Assembly (NCBI GenBank): GCA_964490245.1
Contig: CAZBAF010000003.1
Coordinates: forward strand, 62,001-126,000
From: CAZBAF01 sp964490245
GTDB lineage: Bacteria; Patescibacteriota; Saccharimonadia; Saccharimonadales; JACDBH01
Length of the DNA stretch: 64,000 nucleotides
Direction: 5' to 3'
A program made the position numbers and the translations under genes. A model generated the notes under the pieces. It did not search any database and was not told the DNA's origin. It saw only the letters and a list, made by a program, of their open reading frames with translations. The first letter of the stretch is position 1. The number at the start of each line of letters is the position of its first letter. Positions 40,215 through 50,333 of the stretch are shown in pieces.

Positions 40215-42610
40215 CAGATTTTAAGTTAACACGTATGCAGACCTTGAGTACGATCTTTGCCGTGTTAGCAGTGATGTTATTGTTGCAGGTAATTTTATTG
40301 CCGGCGAAAGGTCAAGCATTGGTACTTAACCCTGATCCGGGTAATGATCCGCACACCGGTATCCCGCCTGATTACCGGAACCACCTTATGACATGTGATG
40401 CGCAAAATCCTATGTACAGCCCGGCGTTTGTCTCTTTTTTGCGGCATCCCGGTGGTTTTAGTAATGTCTATACTCCGACAGCAGGTGAGCAAAGCTCTGG
40501 TCAGATCAATATGAGTTTTAATTTGGGTGCCGCAGTTTGCGCCTCTAACAGCGCGGTTCTGGAAAATCGACATTTAGTAGCTGGCGCTCGTGCATATAAT
40601 GCCGATACTGGTGACTTGATTGGGAGTATATCCGGAGGAGTTGGCGGGCAGAGTCAGTTGAATTTTCAGCCCAACTATAATCAGGTTGGAAAGTATGTAA
40701 GCACCCCGCCGGTTGTATTTACGTATAACCATGGCGGTCCGATTACTGGTGCTGTGAATATTAGGATCGCATTGGATCTCCAGGCAATTAATTATTTCAC
40801 GAACGGACAATATTTGTGTGTACCGGCACCTGCCGGCAATAGAGGAGGGTGGGATTTCGCAAGTTGCGCGGTTAACACCACAGAGTTGTACATACGGCTT
40901 ACTCCGGATACGGTGCAGACAGTTATTCAGGGTAGGCTGGCAAACAAGAACGATAACACGCCGATACCAAATGTAACGGTGGATTTATGTAATGGGCGGA
41001 GTGCCGTCAGCGATGCGGACGGAGTTTTTCAGCTTGCAGTTCCGTATAATACGCCGTTCTGCGTGCGTGCTCCGGCAGTCGCTGGATACTCGGCTATAGA
41101 AATGCATCCGTTTGCGGAGGGGTATGCCAACTGTCCGGCAGGAGGATACTGTAACGAGACATATGAATACCAATACACGGGGGGTGATTTTGACGGCCCC
41201 TGGCGTGGAGTCGGAGGGGATGGAAACGGGATCGACCGGGCATCAGACGGGGGTTACGATTTTGTGTACATTCCTATACCTCCGCTTATCTTCGACTGTT
41301 CATTTAGCGTATCAGGCAGCATGATCGAGGTGGGGACGCCTTTTGCACTGACAGTGACGATCCGCAATGCAAGCAGTGCGCTTGCCCCCACAATGAACGA
41401 TTCGACGCATCCGGTTGCGATCAGTGCAACGCCGGCGTCAGTTGCGGGGTTGGGGCCTGCTAGCGAATACGCTTACTCGGCGGCTCCGGGCACCACCGTG
41501 ACCGTGACAGACAACGGTCTGACCATACAGACGCCGGCGACGTATACCTTCCAGGTTACGGTGGGCGGAGAGGTCTGCAACGGCTCGTCAATTTCGGTCG
41601 GTACATTTCCGTATCTCAAAACCTATGGCGGGGATGTGCGGGCAGGTGGTACATGGGGGTATATCAATCCAGACTGCATGCCAGCTGACGGCCGGGGCGG
41701 GGTCTATGCTTTTGCGCGGCCGGTTTCGTCTGGTGTGTACGCGGGTGCCTCGGCTCAGCTGACTGTTTCGTCGCTTCTCGAGATTAATCAGTTCTATTCG
41801 GCCTCACAGCGTTCCAACCGGCCGGTGGCGCAAGGGGGTACGAATATGCCAAAGGGTCTGACCTTTGCCAACACAGACAGCGACACGTACGGCGGTAACA
41901 ACACCGGCGGGCACTTTTGTATAACCGATTACTTTACTGATACGCGCGACCCGTCGCTTGGCAGCGGTGCCTTTAACGGTAGTTTTGCGTCCGGGCGTGT
42001 GCAGTATGTGAACAGCGGCGATGTGACCTTAGGTAATCTGACTGTACCGGTTGGCACGCAGGCTGCCATATTTGTTGATGGCAATGTGTTTATAAGCGGT
42101 AATATTACCTATGCCGGCGGCGCAACCAACGCAAATGCTTTGCCGTATTTGGCAATAATAGCGCGGGGCAATATTTATATCGGCAATAATGTTACGCGTA
42201 TGGACGGATTGTTTGTGGCGCAGCCGACAGGTTCCGGGGCAGCTGATACAACCGGTATTATTTTTACCTGCACCAACGGTATTGATGCGTTCTTTAGCAA
42301 CGGCAACGCGGCCGATCCAAATGACACCTTTGCCCAGTGTCAGAACCAGCTTTCGATCAACGGCGGCATGATCGCTTCACAGGTGAAGTTTATGCGGATG
42401 AGGGGCTCATTAAGGGATGCTGCTTCAGGTGAGGCGCCTAACTTTGATACGGGTATTGGCACGAATGCAGCGGAGGTTATTAACTATACCCCGCACATGT
42501 GGCTGGCACCGAGTCCGCTGATTAAGCCGTCAGAGGACACAGAGAGCTCTACAAGCGGCCGCGGGCCGGTGCCGCTGCAGCTTATTAAAGCCATGCCGCC
42601 TGTGTACTAA
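40211..42610 (+). CDS. Large secreted surface protein upstream of the pilus locus
   Basis: 799 residues from ATG 40211. Signal segment (TIFAVLAVMLLLQVILLPA, about 13-31). About 35-230 is a Cys-containing domain; about 235-330 a carboxypeptidase-like beta-sandwich (TPIPNVTVDLCNGRSAVSDA); about 370-460 an Ig-like module. The C-terminal part (about 470-799) has repeated short glycine-containing turns (NVFISGNITYAGG, NIYIGNNVTRMDG), suggesting a beta-solenoid. It precedes pilM by 171 bases. An adhesin or pilus-associated role is possible. Confidence 0.7.
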   Translation: MTDFKLTRMQTLSTIFAVLAVMLLLQVILLPAKGQALVLNPDPGNDPHTGIPPDYRNHLMTCDAQNPMYSPAFVSFLRHPGGFSNVYTPTAGEQSSGQINMSFNLGAAVCASNSAVLENRHLVAGARAYNADTGDLIGSISGGVGGQSQLNFQPNYNQVGKYVSTPPVVFTYNHGGPITGAVNIRIALDLQAINYFTNGQYLCVPAPAGNRGGWDFASCAVNTTELYIRLTPDTVQTVIQGRLANKNDNTPIPNVTVDLCNGRSAVSDADGVFQLAVPYNTPFCVRAPAVAGYSAIEMHPFAEGYANCPAGGYCNETYEYQYTGGDFDGPWRGVGGDGNGIDRASDGGYDFVYIPIPPLIFDCSFSVSGSMIEVGTPFALTVTIRNASSALAPTMNDSTHPVAISATPASVAGLGPASEYAYSAAPGTTVTVTDNGLTIQTPATYTFQVTVGGEVCNGSSISVGTFPYLKTYGGDVRAGGTWGYINPDCMPADGRGGVYAFARPVSSGVYAGASAQLTVSSLLEINQFYSASQRSNRPVAQGGTNMPKGLTFANTDSDTYGGNNTGGHFCITDYFTDTRDPSLGSGAFNGSFASGRVQYVNSGDVTLGNLTVPVGTQAAIFVDGNVFISGNITYAGGATNANALPYLAIIARGNIYIGNNVTRMDGLFVAQPTGSGAADTTGIIFTCTNGIDAFFSNGNAADPNDTFAQCQNQLSINGGMIASQVKFMRMRGSLRDAASGEAPNFDTGIGTNAAEVINYTPHMWLAPSPLIKPSEDTESSTSGRGPVPLQLIKAMPPVY

Positions 42611-42646
42611 GTATTTTTAGTGCTATGTACTTGCAAAATATGCTTA

Positions 42647-42655
42647 TGCTATAAT
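42647..42655 (+). promoter_or_regulatory. Extended -10 promoter of the pilus operon
   Basis: TGCTATAAT. The preceding bases (TGCTTATGC) are the same as at the promoter at 28591. The leader to pilM would be about 120 bases. Confidence 0.6.
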
Positions 42656-42781
42656 TCAGTGCAATGATATGTTCTAAGCGTACTTTGACTGATTGCAGGG
42701 TGCGAAAGAACAGAAATCACGGTGGGCCATGAAGCTACATACAACACATACACAGCACAAAACGGTGAAGGAGCTCGGCTT

Positions 42782-43822
42782 ATGAGTATTTTAAGCGGTG
42801 TACCGAGCTTTTTTGGTTTGGATATCGGCACGACGGCGCTGCGGGTTGTGCAGCTGCGGGGCAGCGGCAGCACCAAGGCGCTGGTCAGGTATGGCTATAT
42901 TCCGATTGATCCGAATATTACCGAATCAAATGCTAAAGTCGATCAGCAAAAGCTGATGGGCGCTGTGCGCGAGCTGCTGGATCAGGCCGGTATTACCACC
43001 AGGGACGTGGCCGTCGGGCTGCCGTCAAACAAGGTGTTCACGACCATTGTTGACATGGAGCGGCTGGCCCCGGCCGAGCTGCACAAGACACTGACTTTTC
43101 AGGCTGATTCGCTTATCCCTACACCGGTGGCCGAAAGCAAGCTGGACTGGGCCATGCTGGGTGATTCGCCAAAAGAACAGGGCAAGGTAGAAGTGCTGCT
43201 GAGCAGCGTGGCAAACGAATTTGTCGAGAGCAGGCTGGATATGCTCGAGTCTATCGGGCTTAATGTCATTGCTTTTGAGCCGGACAGTCTGGCCCTGTCG
43301 CGGGCGTTGACAGCGCCCGACAACCAGGCACCGGTGATGGTTATAGATGTAGGCAGCCGAACAACTGATATTATCATCACGGTGGCCGGCGCGCCGCGCC
43401 TGGTGCGTTCGCTGCCGACCGGTTCAGAGGCCATTGTGCGTTCGGCGCTGCAGAACCTGAATATCGACGAAAAACAGGCGCAGCAGTTTGTCTTTAAGTT
43501 TGGTCTGGGCAAGGACAAGCTGGAAGGGCAGATCTATAACGCCATTATCGGCACCGTTGATTTGCTGGTGAACGATATCGACAAATCAATCAAGTTTTTC
43601 CTCAACCGCTACCCCAATCTTAAGATGGACCGGATTATCGTGACCGGGGCGGCATCAGTGCTGCCGGAGTTCCCGCTGTATTTGGCCAACAAATTTGGCA
43701 CCAATGTCGAAATCGGCAATGCCTGGCGTAATATTGCTTTTCCGGCCGATCGCCAGAACGAACTGCTGGCGGTCTCTAATCACTTTGGCGTGGCAGCCGG
43801 ACTTGCGGAGAGAATAGAATGA
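42782..43822 (+). CDS. pilM: Type IV pilus assembly protein PilM
   Basis: 346 residues. FFGLDIGTTALRVVQLRGSG is the actin-like ATPase phosphate-1 motif; VMVIDVGSRTTDIIITVAG and IIVTGAASVLPEF are the second phosphate and adenosine motifs. PilM forms the cytoplasmic ring that binds the N-terminus of PilN. AAGGAG lies upstream of ATG 42782. The genes pilM, pilN, pilO and the small fourth gene overlap or nearly touch, so they form one operon. Confidence 0.95.
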   Translation: MSILSGVPSFFGLDIGTTALRVVQLRGSGSTKALVRYGYIPIDPNITESNAKVDQQKLMGAVRELLDQAGITTRDVAVGLPSNKVFTTIVDMERLAPAELHKTLTFQADSLIPTPVAESKLDWAMLGDSPKEQGKVEVLLSSVANEFVESRLDMLESIGLNVIAFEPDSLALSRALTAPDNQAPVMVIDVGSRTTDIIITVAGAPRLVRSLPTGSEAIVRSALQNLNIDEKQAQQFVFKFGLGKDKLEGQIYNAIIGTVDLLVNDIDKSIKFFLNRYPNLKMDRIIVTGAASVLPEFPLYLANKFGTNVEIGNAWRNIAFPADRQNELLAVSNHFGVAAGLAERIE

Positions 43823-44502
43823 TTCAGTTTAACCTTTTGCCCGATATCAAGATCGAATACATTAAGACACAAAAGCTTAAGCGTGTCGTCATACTGATTT
43901 CGATAGCTGCAGTGGCAGTGGCGGTTGGTCTGCTGATTATTTTCTTCTCTTTCTCGGCCGTCCAGAAGAAGCACATATCCGATCTTGATAAAGACATTGC
44001 CGCATTACGGACCGAGCTGGAGGAGACGCCTGATCTGACGCGTATTCTGAGTATTCAGAATCAGCTGAACGTCCTGCCGGATCTTTATAACGGCCGTCCT
44101 GCAGTTGACCGGGTGCCCCAATACATTGATCAGACGACACCGTCCGGCGTGGGCATCGAGCGGCTGATTGTCGATTTTTCTGCCAGTACGGTAGAAATCA
44201 AGGCGTCGGCTCCGACCCTGCAGCTTATGAACAGCTTTGCCGATACGCTCAAATATACAACCTACCGTATTCAGGGCGAAGAAGGCGATCAGGCGCTGCA
44301 GGCGTTTGGTGCAGTGGTGCTGTCGGAATTTGCGCGTGATGCAGAAGGCGCATCTTTTACGCTGCGGTTCAGTTTTGATCCGACCATCTTTGACATTCAA
44401 CAGAGCGTAAGTCTGACCGTACCTAATCTGGTGACAACCCGGGCGCAGGCACCAAGTGCTGACTTGTTTAAGGGTACGCCATCGACGGAAGGAGTACAGT
44501 AG
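43819..44502 (+). CDS. pilN: Type IV pilus assembly protein PilN
   Basis: 227 residues. MIQFNLLPDIKIEYIKTQKL carries the INLLP-type motif that binds PilM, followed by one membrane helix (VVILISIAAVAVAVGLLII) and a coiled-coil plus ferredoxin-like domain outside the membrane. Its ATG overlaps the pilM stop (ATGA). It forms the alignment complex with PilM and PilO. Confidence 0.9.
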   Translation: MIQFNLLPDIKIEYIKTQKLKRVVILISIAAVAVAVGLLIIFFSFSAVQKKHISDLDKDIAALRTELEETPDLTRILSIQNQLNVLPDLYNGRPAVDRVPQYIDQTTPSGVGIERLIVDFSASTVEIKASAPTLQLMNSFADTLKYTTYRIQGEEGDQALQAFGAVVLSEFARDAEGASFTLRFSFDPTIFDIQQSVSLTVPNLVTTRAQAPSADLFKGTPSTEGVQ

Positions 44503-44503
44503 T

Positions 44504-45166
44504 ATGCAGTCACAGGCAGCTGGTAAAAAGGGAAAACTCGATAAAGACAAGGCAGTAATCTTTGCGGTGGTCGCTGTTGCGGCAGCCATTACGGTGGCGG
44601 CGCTGGTGGTGGCAAAGGGCGTCTGGGGCCAGGCAACATACCTGGGCAAGGTGGCGGATAAAAAGGACACCGCACTGCGTCAGCTTAAAGACAATAAAGC
44701 CGCTCTGGGCAGCCTGGAGGAGGCGTACAAGAAGTTCGATGAGCAGGACCCAAACCTGCTAGGCGGTCGACCTAACGGCACTGGCGAGCAGGACGGCAGC
44801 AACTCGACGCTTATTCTGGACGCATTGCCCAACAAATACGATTTCCCGGCATTGGCGGCAAGTCTGGACAAGCTTTTGCAGGGCTATCGCATCAACGATA
44901 TTACCGGTCAGGACGATGCGTTAACCTACTTTGGCGGGACTGCTCCTGACGGTGTGCTGGTCGAGATGCCATTCAGCTTTAGCGTAAATACCAATTATGA
45001 CGGGTTCAAGGAGCTGATCGGCAAGTTTGGCCGCTCAATCCGCCCCTTCCAGCTGACCAAGATTGATCTAAGCGGTTTAAACAGCGATCTTAAAGTTGTC
45101 GTAGAGGCCAAGACATTCTATCAGCCGGAACGCGGTCTGCAGATAACCGAGGAGGTAGTGCAGTGA
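44504..45166 (+). CDS. pilO: Type IV pilus assembly protein PilO-like
   Basis: 220 residues. One membrane helix (AVIFAVVAVAAAITVAALVV, about 17-36), a coiled coil (ADKKDTALRQLKDNKAALGS), then a ferredoxin-like domain with the pattern VEMPFSFSVNTNYDGFKELI seen in PilO. Identified partly by position after pilN. GGAG lies nine bases upstream of the ATG. Confidence 0.85.
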   Translation: MQSQAAGKKGKLDKDKAVIFAVVAVAAAITVAALVVAKGVWGQATYLGKVADKKDTALRQLKDNKAALGSLEEAYKKFDEQDPNLLGGRPNGTGEQDGSNSTLILDALPNKYDFPALAASLDKLLQGYRINDITGQDDALTYFGGTAPDGVLVEMPFSFSVNTNYDGFKELIGKFGRSIRPFQLTKIDLSGLNSDLKVVVEAKTFYQPERGLQITEEVVQ

Positions 45167-45408
45167 AACAACAGGATATTGCAGCAGTGATTTTAATTGT
45201 CGGTATGGTGGCGGTGTTTTCGTTCGTACTGAGCGGCAAGTTTATTACCTCAGGAGGCAAAGACAAAACTGCCGAAGTGGTGAGCCCCATACAGCCCGAG
45301 TTTCCTTTGCCCAGCAGGGATGTGTTCAATATAGAAGCAGAGAATCCAACGGTGCGCATAGAAATAGCTCCCCATACCAACCCGCAACCATTCACTAACC
45401 AAGAGTAG
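45163..45408 (+). CDS. Small membrane-anchored pilus-locus protein (PilP-like position)
   Basis: 81 residues from GTG 45163, overlapping the pilO stop. One membrane helix (IAAVILIVGMVAVFSFVLSG, about 6-25) and a short Pro-rich periphery. It takes the place of pilP but has no PilP fold, as expected in a cell without an outer-membrane secretin. Function inferred from position only. Confidence 0.7.
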   Translation: MKQQDIAAVILIVGMVAVFSFVLSGKFITSGGKDKTAEVVSPIQPEFPLPSRDVFNIEAENPTVRIEIAPHTNPQPFTNQE

Positions 45409-45422
45409 CGGAGGCGGCCTCT

Positions 45423-47204
45423 GTGAGCGTACTTTCGGCGACGACCCAACGGCAGGTGGAAGATGAGCTGGTCAAGGCCGGCCTGATTACGCGTGAGCGG
45501 GTTGATCAACTTCATGAAAAGGCCGAAAAAGAGGGCAACCCGGTCTTTAGCCTGCTGGTCAACGAAGGTGGCATCGATACCGAGGATCTGACCAAGATAA
45601 CCGCTCAGGTTACCAAGGTGCCCTATGTCAACCTGTCCAACGCGCCGATTGATCCGGCTACGCTGGATCTGTTGCCGCAGGAAATTGCCGAGCGCTATAT
45701 GGCCGTGCCTTTGGGCGAGATGCAGCACCGTCTGGTGGTTGCCATGCTGGATGCGGACAACGTTCAGGCCGTAGACTTCTTAAGTAACAAAATCGGCCGT
45801 CCGCTAAAGGTGTACGCTGCCAGCGAGCAGGGCATTCGAAAGGCCCTGCTGCAGTACAAGGCCAAACTGGATGAAGGCCTGGCCAGTGAGCTGGCCGCCT
45901 CATCTGAAGAACCGGAAGCTACCGGCGGCAAGGCGAGCAAAGACAAAAACATCCGCACGATTGTTCAGGATTCGCCCATCAGCAAGGCACTGTCTACCAT
46001 TCTTGAGTATGCTGCCAAGAACCGGGCCAGCGATATTCATATCGAGCCGCTGGAGAACGAGCTAAAAATCCGCTGCCGGATTGACGGTGTGCTGCGCGAG
46101 ATTATGAAACTGCCCAAGTCCACCGAGGCGCCGCTGGTAAGCCGTATCAAGATTTTAAGTAATCTAAAGATTGATGAGCACCGTATTCCGCAGGACGGCC
46201 AGTTTACCATTAAAGTAGAGGAAAAAGAGATTGACCTGCGTATTGCCATCAGTCCGGTGGTGTGGGGCGAGCAGGTGGTGATCCGTTTGCTGGATAAGTC
46301 GGGCACCAGTCTTAAGCTTGAGGATATGGGTTACGCCGGCCGGGCACTGCGCACCATTCGTAAGGGCATAGCCAGTCCGAACGGCATGATATTGACCTCC
46401 GGTCCGACCGGTTCGGGTAAGTCGACCAGCTTGTACGCCCTGCTGCAGGAGATAAAAAGCGATGAGATCAATATCGTTACCCTGGAGGATCCGGTTGAGT
46501 ATAAGATGGGCGGCATCAATCAGATTCAGATTAATGCCGAAGTCGGCCTGACCTTTGCCAGCGGCCTGCGCTCTATTCTGCGCCAGGACCCCGATGTAGT
46601 GATGGTTGGTGAGATTCGTGATGCAGAAACTGCCAATCTGGCAGTGCAGGCGGCGCTGACCGGTCACCTTGTCTTTAGTACGCTGCACACCAATTCGGCT
46701 GCCGGTATTTTGCCGCGTCTTTTGGATATGGGTATTGAGCCCTTCCTGATTGCCAGCACGGTGCGTACGGTTATCGGTCAGCGACTGGTCAGACGCCTGG
46801 CGCACCCCGAGCCGTACGAATCGGACAAGTCAGAAACGGCCCTGATCCAGCAGAATCTCGGCCCCTTGCTGCCAGAGAACGAGTCTCAGGTGGCCGCCAT
46901 TGCCGAGGATTTAGGCTATGAAACCTTGCCTCTAAGGGATCAAAACGCTTATACTTTGTTTAAGGGCAAAGACGCTTCTGACGCGCCTGGCGGCTTCAAA
47001 GGCCGTGTTGGTTTGTACGAAGTATTCGAAGTCTCGGAAACGATACAGGACCTTATCATGAAACGGGCATCAAGCGCAGATATCCAAAAAGCTGCACAGG
47101 CAGAAGGCATGGTGACAATGCAGCAGGATGGTTACCTAAAAGCGCTGGCGGGCCGAACCACATTGAGTGAAATAGCACGGGTTGCTTCAGAAGATACGGC
47201 ATAA
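45423..47204 (+). CDS. pilB: Type IV pilus extension ATPase PilB
   Basis: 593 residues from GTG 45423. N-terminal GspE/MshE-type domains (about 1-150), then the secretion ATPase core with Walker A TSGPTGSGKSTSLYALLQE (about 325), the Asp box, Walker B RQDPDVVMVGEIRDAETA and the His box TLHTNSAAG. The zinc-binding tetracysteine found in many PilB/GspE proteins after RRLA is replaced by PEPYESDKSETALIQ, so no zinc site is expected. It drives pilus extension. Confidence 0.95.
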   Translation: MSVLSATTQRQVEDELVKAGLITRERVDQLHEKAEKEGNPVFSLLVNEGGIDTEDLTKITAQVTKVPYVNLSNAPIDPATLDLLPQEIAERYMAVPLGEMQHRLVVAMLDADNVQAVDFLSNKIGRPLKVYAASEQGIRKALLQYKAKLDEGLASELAASSEEPEATGGKASKDKNIRTIVQDSPISKALSTILEYAAKNRASDIHIEPLENELKIRCRIDGVLREIMKLPKSTEAPLVSRIKILSNLKIDEHRIPQDGQFTIKVEEKEIDLRIAISPVVWGEQVVIRLLDKSGTSLKLEDMGYAGRALRTIRKGIASPNGMILTSGPTGSGKSTSLYALLQEIKSDEINIVTLEDPVEYKMGGINQIQINAEVGLTFASGLRSILRQDPDVVMVGEIRDAETANLAVQAALTGHLVFSTLHTNSAAGILPRLLDMGIEPFLIASTVRTVIGQRLVRRLAHPEPYESDKSETALIQQNLGPLLPENESQVAAIAEDLGYETLPLRDQNAYTLFKGKDASDAPGGFKGRVGLYEVFEVSETIQDLIMKRASSADIQKAAQAEGMVTMQQDGYLKALAGRTTLSEIARVASEDTA

Positions 47205-47276
47205 GGGGGATGAAATGAGCCAAGAAGTAAGAGTCAAGAGTTTAGAGCAGAACAGAGCAGCGGGAGGGAGCGACTA

Positions 47277-48350
47277 ATGGCGGCCTCGACACAGCCCAGA
47301 ATCGAGATCCTGCTTGAAGAAGTGATCAAAAAGAAGGCGTCTGACTTGCACCTGCAGGTTGGTTTGCCGCCCATGCTCAGGGTAGACGGTTCTTTGGTGC
47401 CGGTGTCGGGCACTGACGCCTTGACCGAAGAAACCCTCGAGATCCTGCTGTTTGCCTTGCTTGATGAGGATCAAAAAAAGGTTCTGCTCAAGGATAAGGA
47501 GTTTGACTTCAGCTTTGCATTCGGCGATCTGGGCCGGTTCCGTGTGAATGCCTTTCATGAGCGCGGCAATCTGGCTGCAGCACTGCGGCTTATCCCCAAT
47601 GAAGTACTGACAGTTGAGCAGCTGGGCCTGCCGCCGGTGGTGAATAAGTTTACAGAATATCCGCGCGGGCTTGTACTGGTGACCGGGCCGACCGGTTCGG
47701 GCAAGTCAACAACACTGGCGGCTCTGATTCACAAGATAAACACCGACCGGGCGTGCCACATTATCACTATTGAGGATCCCATCGAGTTTACACACAAAAG
47801 CAACAAGTCGGTAATTGTGCAGCGCGAGGTGCATTATGACACCTTCAGCTTTAGTGCGGCGCTGCGCAGCAGCTTGCGCCAGGATCCGGACGTGGTGCTG
47901 ATTGGCGAGATGCGCGATCTCGAAACCATCGCGGCCGCTATTACGATTGCCGAGACCGGACACCTGGTTTTTGCCACGCTGCACACCAACTCTGCCTCGC
48001 AAAGTATTGACCGTATGATCGATGTATTCCCGCCGCATCAGCAGCCGCAGATCCGTGCTCAGCTCAGCAATATTCTGATGGCTATCTGTTCACAGCGGCT
48101 GGTTCCGTCAATTGGCGGCGGCCGTATTGCAGCCGCCGAGATACTGGTTGCCACGCCGGCAGTCCGCAATATCATCCGTGAAGGCAAAAGCCACCAGCTG
48201 GAGGCGGTTATTCAGACCGGCAGCGAGTTTGGCATGCAGAGCATGGACAAAACACTGGTCAATCTTATACATTCCGGCACCATCAGTTACGATGAGGCGC
48301 GGAACTTTGCGGTTGACCTTGATGAACTGGACAGGTTGATGCGGGCATGA
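47277..48350 (+). CDS. pilT: Type IV pilus retraction ATPase PilT
   Basis: 357 residues. Walker A VTGPTGSGKSTTLAALIHKI (about 136-155), QDPDVVLIGEMRDLETI (Walker B) and the PilT hallmark AITIAETGHLVFATLHT are intact. PilT depolymerises pili and powers twitching. GGAGGGAG lies just before the ATG. Separate extension and retraction ATPases indicate dynamic pili. Confidence 0.97.
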   Translation: MAASTQPRIEILLEEVIKKKASDLHLQVGLPPMLRVDGSLVPVSGTDALTEETLEILLFALLDEDQKKVLLKDKEFDFSFAFGDLGRFRVNAFHERGNLAAALRLIPNEVLTVEQLGLPPVVNKFTEYPRGLVLVTGPTGSGKSTTLAALIHKINTDRACHIITIEDPIEFTHKSNKSVIVQREVHYDTFSFSAALRSSLRQDPDVVLIGEMRDLETIAAAITIAETGHLVFATLHTNSASQSIDRMIDVFPPHQQPQIRAQLSNILMAICSQRLVPSIGGGRIAAAEILVATPAVRNIIREGKSHQLEAVIQTGSEFGMQSMDKTLVNLIHSGTISYDEARNFAVDLDELDRLMRA

Positions 48351-48465
48351 AAAACATAGCTTTTCATCAGATTAGGGACCGGGGATTGGGGATTTTTGGA
48401 CTTGGGTTTTCTTCAGCCATCAATCTTAAATCTTCAACCTTAAATCTGCGAATGGAGCTTGCCTG

Positions 48466-49692
48466 ATGCTTACCTTCAGCTACACCGCGCGTGATCCCAA
48501 AACCGGCGAGAAAATCCGGGCAGAGGTACAGGCCGACAGCGAGCAATCTGCCGCCAAGCTGCTGAGGGCAGAGGGTCTGGCGCCGCTTGAGATCAGGCTT
48601 AAGGAGAGTGGCGGCGGCTTTGGACTCTTAAGCAAGCTGACCAACCGGGTCAAGACAAAAGACCGCATTCTATTTGCCCGGCAATTGTCGACGCTGATTA
48701 ATGCCGGTTTGCCGCTGGCACAGAGCCTGCACAGCGTCTTTGAACAGACACAGAGTAAGCCGCTCAAGGTCATTATTAATCAGATTATCAACGACATAGA
48801 AGCCGGTACGGACTTTTCGACGGCGCTTGGCCGGCATCCAAAGGTATTTAATCAGATATTTGTGAGCTTGATTGCCGCCGGTGAGGTATCCGGTACGCTG
48901 GATAAGGCGCTCGAGCGCGTGGCCTTCCAGCAAGAGAAAGATGCCGAAATCATGAGCAAGGTACGCGGTGCCATGGCCTATCCGGCAATTGTGGTGCTGG
49001 TGATGATTGGCGTGGTCGGTTTTATGGTGATTAGCGTGCTGCCGCAGGTTGAGAATATTTATAAGGATATGCCCGGTGCCAATCTGCCGATTACCACTAA
49101 GGCGCTGCTGGCGCTGTCGCATTTTGTCATTAACTACTGGTGGTTGGTGATTCTGCTGCTGGCAATCGCTGTTTTTCTGACTACCAAGTGGGCGCGCAGC
49201 GGCCCCGGCAAGCAGGTGATAGACAAAGCCAAGATGCGCATGTGGCCGATCGGCCCGCTGTTTATGAAGCTGTATATGGCGCGGTTTGCCCGCACCGGCA
49301 CCACGCTGGTGGCCAGCGGTGTGCCGCTGCTGCAGGTGCTGGAGATCACGGCCCGGGCCATTAATAACGTGCATATTCAGGATTCGCTGAACCGGGCAGT
49401 CGAGAAGGTCAAAAGCGGTAAAGCCCTGTCTGACTCTATAGAAAACGATCCCAATTTCCTGGAGCTGGTGCCTAAGATGCTGAGGATTGGTGAACAGTCG
49501 GGTCAGATAGAGGCCATGCTTGCCAAGATTGCTGACTATTATGAGAAAGAAGTTGATAACCAGATCAAGACTATCTCAACCCTTATCGAGCCGGTCATGA
49601 TGGTACTGCTGGGTATCGTAGCCTTTATTTTGGTGGGCGCTATTCTGCTGCCGATATACGGCTTGGCCAATCAGTCCGGCCTGGGTGGTTAG
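48466..49692 (+). CDS. pilC: Type IV pilus inner-membrane platform protein PilC
   Basis: 408 residues with two repeated GspF domains (about 65-190 and 270-395; FARQLSTLINAGLPLAQSLH and FARTGTTLVASGVPLLQVLE) and three hydrophobic segments (about 170-190, 220-240, 370-395). PilC links the ATPases to pilin polymerisation. GGAG precedes the ATG by eight bases. Confidence 0.96.
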   Translation: MLTFSYTARDPKTGEKIRAEVQADSEQSAAKLLRAEGLAPLEIRLKESGGGFGLLSKLTNRVKTKDRILFARQLSTLINAGLPLAQSLHSVFEQTQSKPLKVIINQIINDIEAGTDFSTALGRHPKVFNQIFVSLIAAGEVSGTLDKALERVAFQQEKDAEIMSKVRGAMAYPAIVVLVMIGVVGFMVISVLPQVENIYKDMPGANLPITTKALLALSHFVINYWWLVILLLAIAVFLTTKWARSGPGKQVIDKAKMRMWPIGPLFMKLYMARFARTGTTLVASGVPLLQVLEITARAINNVHIQDSLNRAVEKVKSGKALSDSIENDPNFLELVPKMLRIGEQSGQIEAMLAKIADYYEKEVDNQIKTISTLIEPVMMVLLGIVAFILVGAILLPIYGLANQSGLGG

Positions 49693-49721
49693 GAATACGC
49701 ACAAAAACGCTTGTGTTTTAA

Positions 49722-49750
49722 CGGACAGGGTTGTATCATCGGTGTATAAC
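49722..49750 (+). promoter_or_regulatory. Promoter of the major pilin
   Basis: CGGACA (49722-49727) and TATAAC (49745-49750), spacer 17. AAAGGGGG follows at about 49770, upstream of the pilin ATG. Confidence 0.5.
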
Positions 49751-49787
49751 AGTAACAAAAGCAATAGTCAAAGGGGGCATTTGCACT

Positions 49788-50261
49788 ATGATTGGTAAAT
49801 TACAAAAAGATAACAAAGGCTTCACCATCATCGAAGTCCTGATCGTACTGGCGATTGCCGGTTTGATTATGCTGATCGTCTTCTTAGCGGTTCCTGCTCT
49901 GCAGCGCAACCAGCGCAATAATGCACGTAACAGCGAAGCAAGCCGAATCTCATCGGCGATTACAGAGTGTCTGGCAAACCGCAACGGTGTAGCGGCAAGC
50001 TGTACGGGTACGGCTAACCTCGCCAATCTTGGCATTACGGCTTCGGGCGGCACATTACAGGGTTACCAGCAGTTTACCTCTTTAACCTTCACAAACAACA
50101 ATACGGGCAACACTCAGACGGCAAATGTGCAATTCTCGAGCAAATGTAGCGCGGATGGTTCAACAATCGTAACGGGGACTGGCGTTACGCCTCGAGACTT
50201 TACAGTTAGATGGCAAAATGAGCCAGCTATCAACCGCTGCATAGGTTCGGAATCTAACTAA
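49788..50261 (+). CDS. Type IV pilin (probable major pilin)
   Basis: 157 residues. Class III signal NKG/FTIIEVLIVLAIAGLIML: cleavage by PilD after Gly, with Glu at position 5 of the mature protein. The C-terminal domain has three Cys (ECLAN, SCTG, SSKC) plus a fourth near the end (NRCIG), giving possible disulfides. It has its own promoter and a strong terminator, as expected for an abundant protein. Confidence 0.92.
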   Translation: MIGKLQKDNKGFTIIEVLIVLAIAGLIMLIVFLAVPALQRNQRNNARNSEASRISSAITECLANRNGVAASCTGTANLANLGITASGGTLQGYQQFTSLTFTNNNTGNTQTANVQFSSKCSADGSTIVTGTGVTPRDFTVRWQNEPAINRCIGSESN

Positions 50262-50273
50262 ACCCTAGCAACG

Positions 50274-50313
50274 AAAAAAAAAACGGCTCCTAAAATCACG
50301 GAGCCGTTTTTTT
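50274..50313. terminator. Strong bidirectional terminator after pilin
   Basis: A7CGGCTCC pairs with GGAGCCGT7 (14 bp) around the loop TAAAATCAC. Confidence 0.95.
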
Positions 50314-50333
50314 ATTGTGGTAGTATAAAGCTA